Shown here: positions 14,342 to 15,177 of the stretch, piece after piece
Layout: every line of letters begins with the position of its first letter
Position numbering within the stretch: position 1 is the first letter of the stretch
DNA from: CAYVMN01 sp964452575
Lineage (GTDB): Bacteria; Desulfobacterota; DSM-4660; Desulfatiglandales; Desulfatiglandaceae
NCBI GenBank assembly: GCA_964452575.1
Contig: CAYVMN010000114.1
Span: 1 to 15,177, forward strand
Length of the DNA: 15,177 nucleotides
Reading direction: 5' to 3'
Position numbers and translations under genes: made by a program
The notes under the pieces: generated by a model
Databases searched by the model: none
What the model was told of the DNA's origin: nothing
The model's input: only the letters and a program-made list of their open reading frames with translations

Positions 14342-15177
14342 ATGAAGAAGTTCGCACATTTCAATGCATCGAGTATTGAGGAGGCGGTTTCACTCCTCAG
14401 GCGGTATAAGGGCAAGGCGAGTCTCATTGCGGGGGGCACAGATCTGCTTGGCAAGATGAAGGACAGGGTATTGCCGCGCTATCCTGAGGCCATTGTGAAT
14501 CTTAAGACGATCGAGGGTCTGGACTCCATCAAGGAAGAGGGAGGGATGCTGAAGATTGGTGCCCTGGCCTTATTGGAAGATATTGCCCATGATGGGGTTG
14601 TTAAGGCTAAATATACAGCGCTTGCAGAGGCGGCGCGCAGGACGGCCTCGCCGCATTTAAGAGAGATGGGGACCATGGGTGGTAATATCTGTCAGGATAT
14701 CCGGTGCTGGTATTACAGGCATCCTGAGAACAGGTTTCCGTGTCTGCGCAAGGGGGGTGGCCGGTGCTATGCCCTGGCTGGCGATACCCGTTATCATTCC
14801 ATATTTGGGGGGAGTGTGGAGGAAGGGTGTATTGCTGTTCACCCGAGTGATACGGCTCCGGCGCTGATTGCCATGAACGGGAGGATAAAGACATCGAAGA
14901 GGACCATCAGGACGGAGGATTTTTTCCAGGTGGCGGTGTCAAAGACAACTGTCCTGGATGATGACGAGATTGTGGTGGAGATTCAGGTGCCGAGACCGGC
15001 GGAGGGGACAAAGAGCAGTTTCTTCAAGTTTGCCCTGAGGAAGTCCATAGACTTTCCGATCGTGAATTGTGCTGCGATGATAAGGAGTCTGGGAGGTCGG
15101 GTTAATGGGGCGAGGGTCTGTTTAAACGCGGTGTATGTGAAGCCATACAGGGCAATTGGGGCTGAGGAGGCGATTAT
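14342..15177 (+). CDS. molybdenum hydroxylase FAD-binding subunit with extra [4Fe-4S] insert (3' end outside window)
   Basis: The first 278 residues are visible; the frame is open at the window edge, and about 45 residues are probably missing compared with 4-hydroxybenzoyl-CoA reductase beta. FAD-binding motifs are ASLIAGGTDLL (26-36) and TMGGNI (111-116). Between them and the HPSDTAPAL segment (167-175) lies an insert with Cys117, Cys122, Cys134, Cys142 and Cys163. This mirrors the insert of the HcrB subunit of 4-hydroxybenzoyl-CoA reductase, which holds a fourth, low-potential [4Fe-4S] cluster; Cys122/134/142/163 are the likely ligands. The subunit would pass electrons between the FAD and the rest of the complex. 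GGAG (14331-14334) precedes ATG 14342, 11 bases after the large-subunit stop. Confidence 0.9.
   Translation, partial: MKKFAHFNASSIEEAVSLLRRYKGKASLIAGGTDLLGKMKDRVLPRYPEAIVNLKTIEGLDSIKEEGGMLKIGALALLEDIAHDGVVKAKYTALAEAARRTASPHLREMGTMGGNICQDIRCWYYRHPENRFPCLRKGGGRCYALAGDTRYHSIFGGSVEEGCIAVHPSDTAPALIAMNGRIKTSKRTIRTEDFFQVAVSKTTVLDDDEIVVEIQVPRPAEGTKSSFFKFALRKSIDFPIVNCAAMIRSLGGRVNGARVCLNAVYVKPYRAIGAEEAI

Noticed and set aside
1..15177. CRISPR arrays, rRNA and tRNA genes
   Set aside because: No regularly spaced repeats and no recognisable rRNA or tRNA sequence were found on either strand.

Overview
The window looks like chromosome of a strictly anaerobic, probably deltaproteobacterial (Desulfobacterota-type) organism. 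I infer this from the gene content: two ferredoxin-dependent 2-oxoacid oxidoreductases, a stand-alone NADH-dehydrogenase-like module, and a molybdenum hydroxylase whose flavin subunit carries the extra iron-sulfur insert known from anaerobic 4-hydroxybenzoyl-CoA reductase. No database search was possible, so the taxonomy is only a suggestion.

Region 1 (1-2345, + strand) holds a dodecin-like small protein, an XRE/cupin transcriptional regulator, a DUF1178 protein and a single-domain response regulator. A strong hairpin separates the response regulator from the convergent gene that follows. Region 2 (2346-8203) holds two divergent operons. On the - strand, iorA-iorB (ATGA overlap) encode indolepyruvate/aryl-pyruvate:ferredoxin oxidoreductase. 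On the + strand, four tightly packed genes in the order gamma-delta-alpha-beta (porCDAB type) encode a pyruvate/2-oxoisovalerate-type ferredoxin oxidoreductase. The two operons are separated by about 510 bases that must carry both promoters. Both enzymes make acyl-CoA and reduced ferredoxin from 2-oxoacids, or run in reverse, which points to amino-acid or aromatic-acid metabolism.

Region 3 (8204-8958) is non-coding. It contains a previously unnamed (as far as I can tell) 297-base miniature transposon-like element (8576-8872). Its ends are long, almost perfect inverted repeats, and it is flanked on both sides by the same six bases, TCAAAT, as expected for a target-site duplication.

Region 4 (8959 to the window end, + strand) is the most unusual part. 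It has three genes for a NuoG-, NuoE- and NuoF-like electron module, followed by the three subunits of a xanthine-dehydrogenase-family molybdoenzyme: [2Fe-2S] subunit, molybdopterin subunit and FAD subunit (cut by the window end). The [2Fe-2S] subunit begins with a textbook C2H2 zinc finger. The molybdopterin subunit has lost several standard active-site motifs and carries a Trp-Trp-Cys-Arg-Cys loop, while keeping the catalytic Glu. The FAD subunit has the 4-hydroxybenzoyl-CoA-reductase-type [4Fe-4S] insert. I infer a six-subunit NAD(H)-linked molybdenum hydroxylase/reductase whose substrate cannot be told from the sequence.
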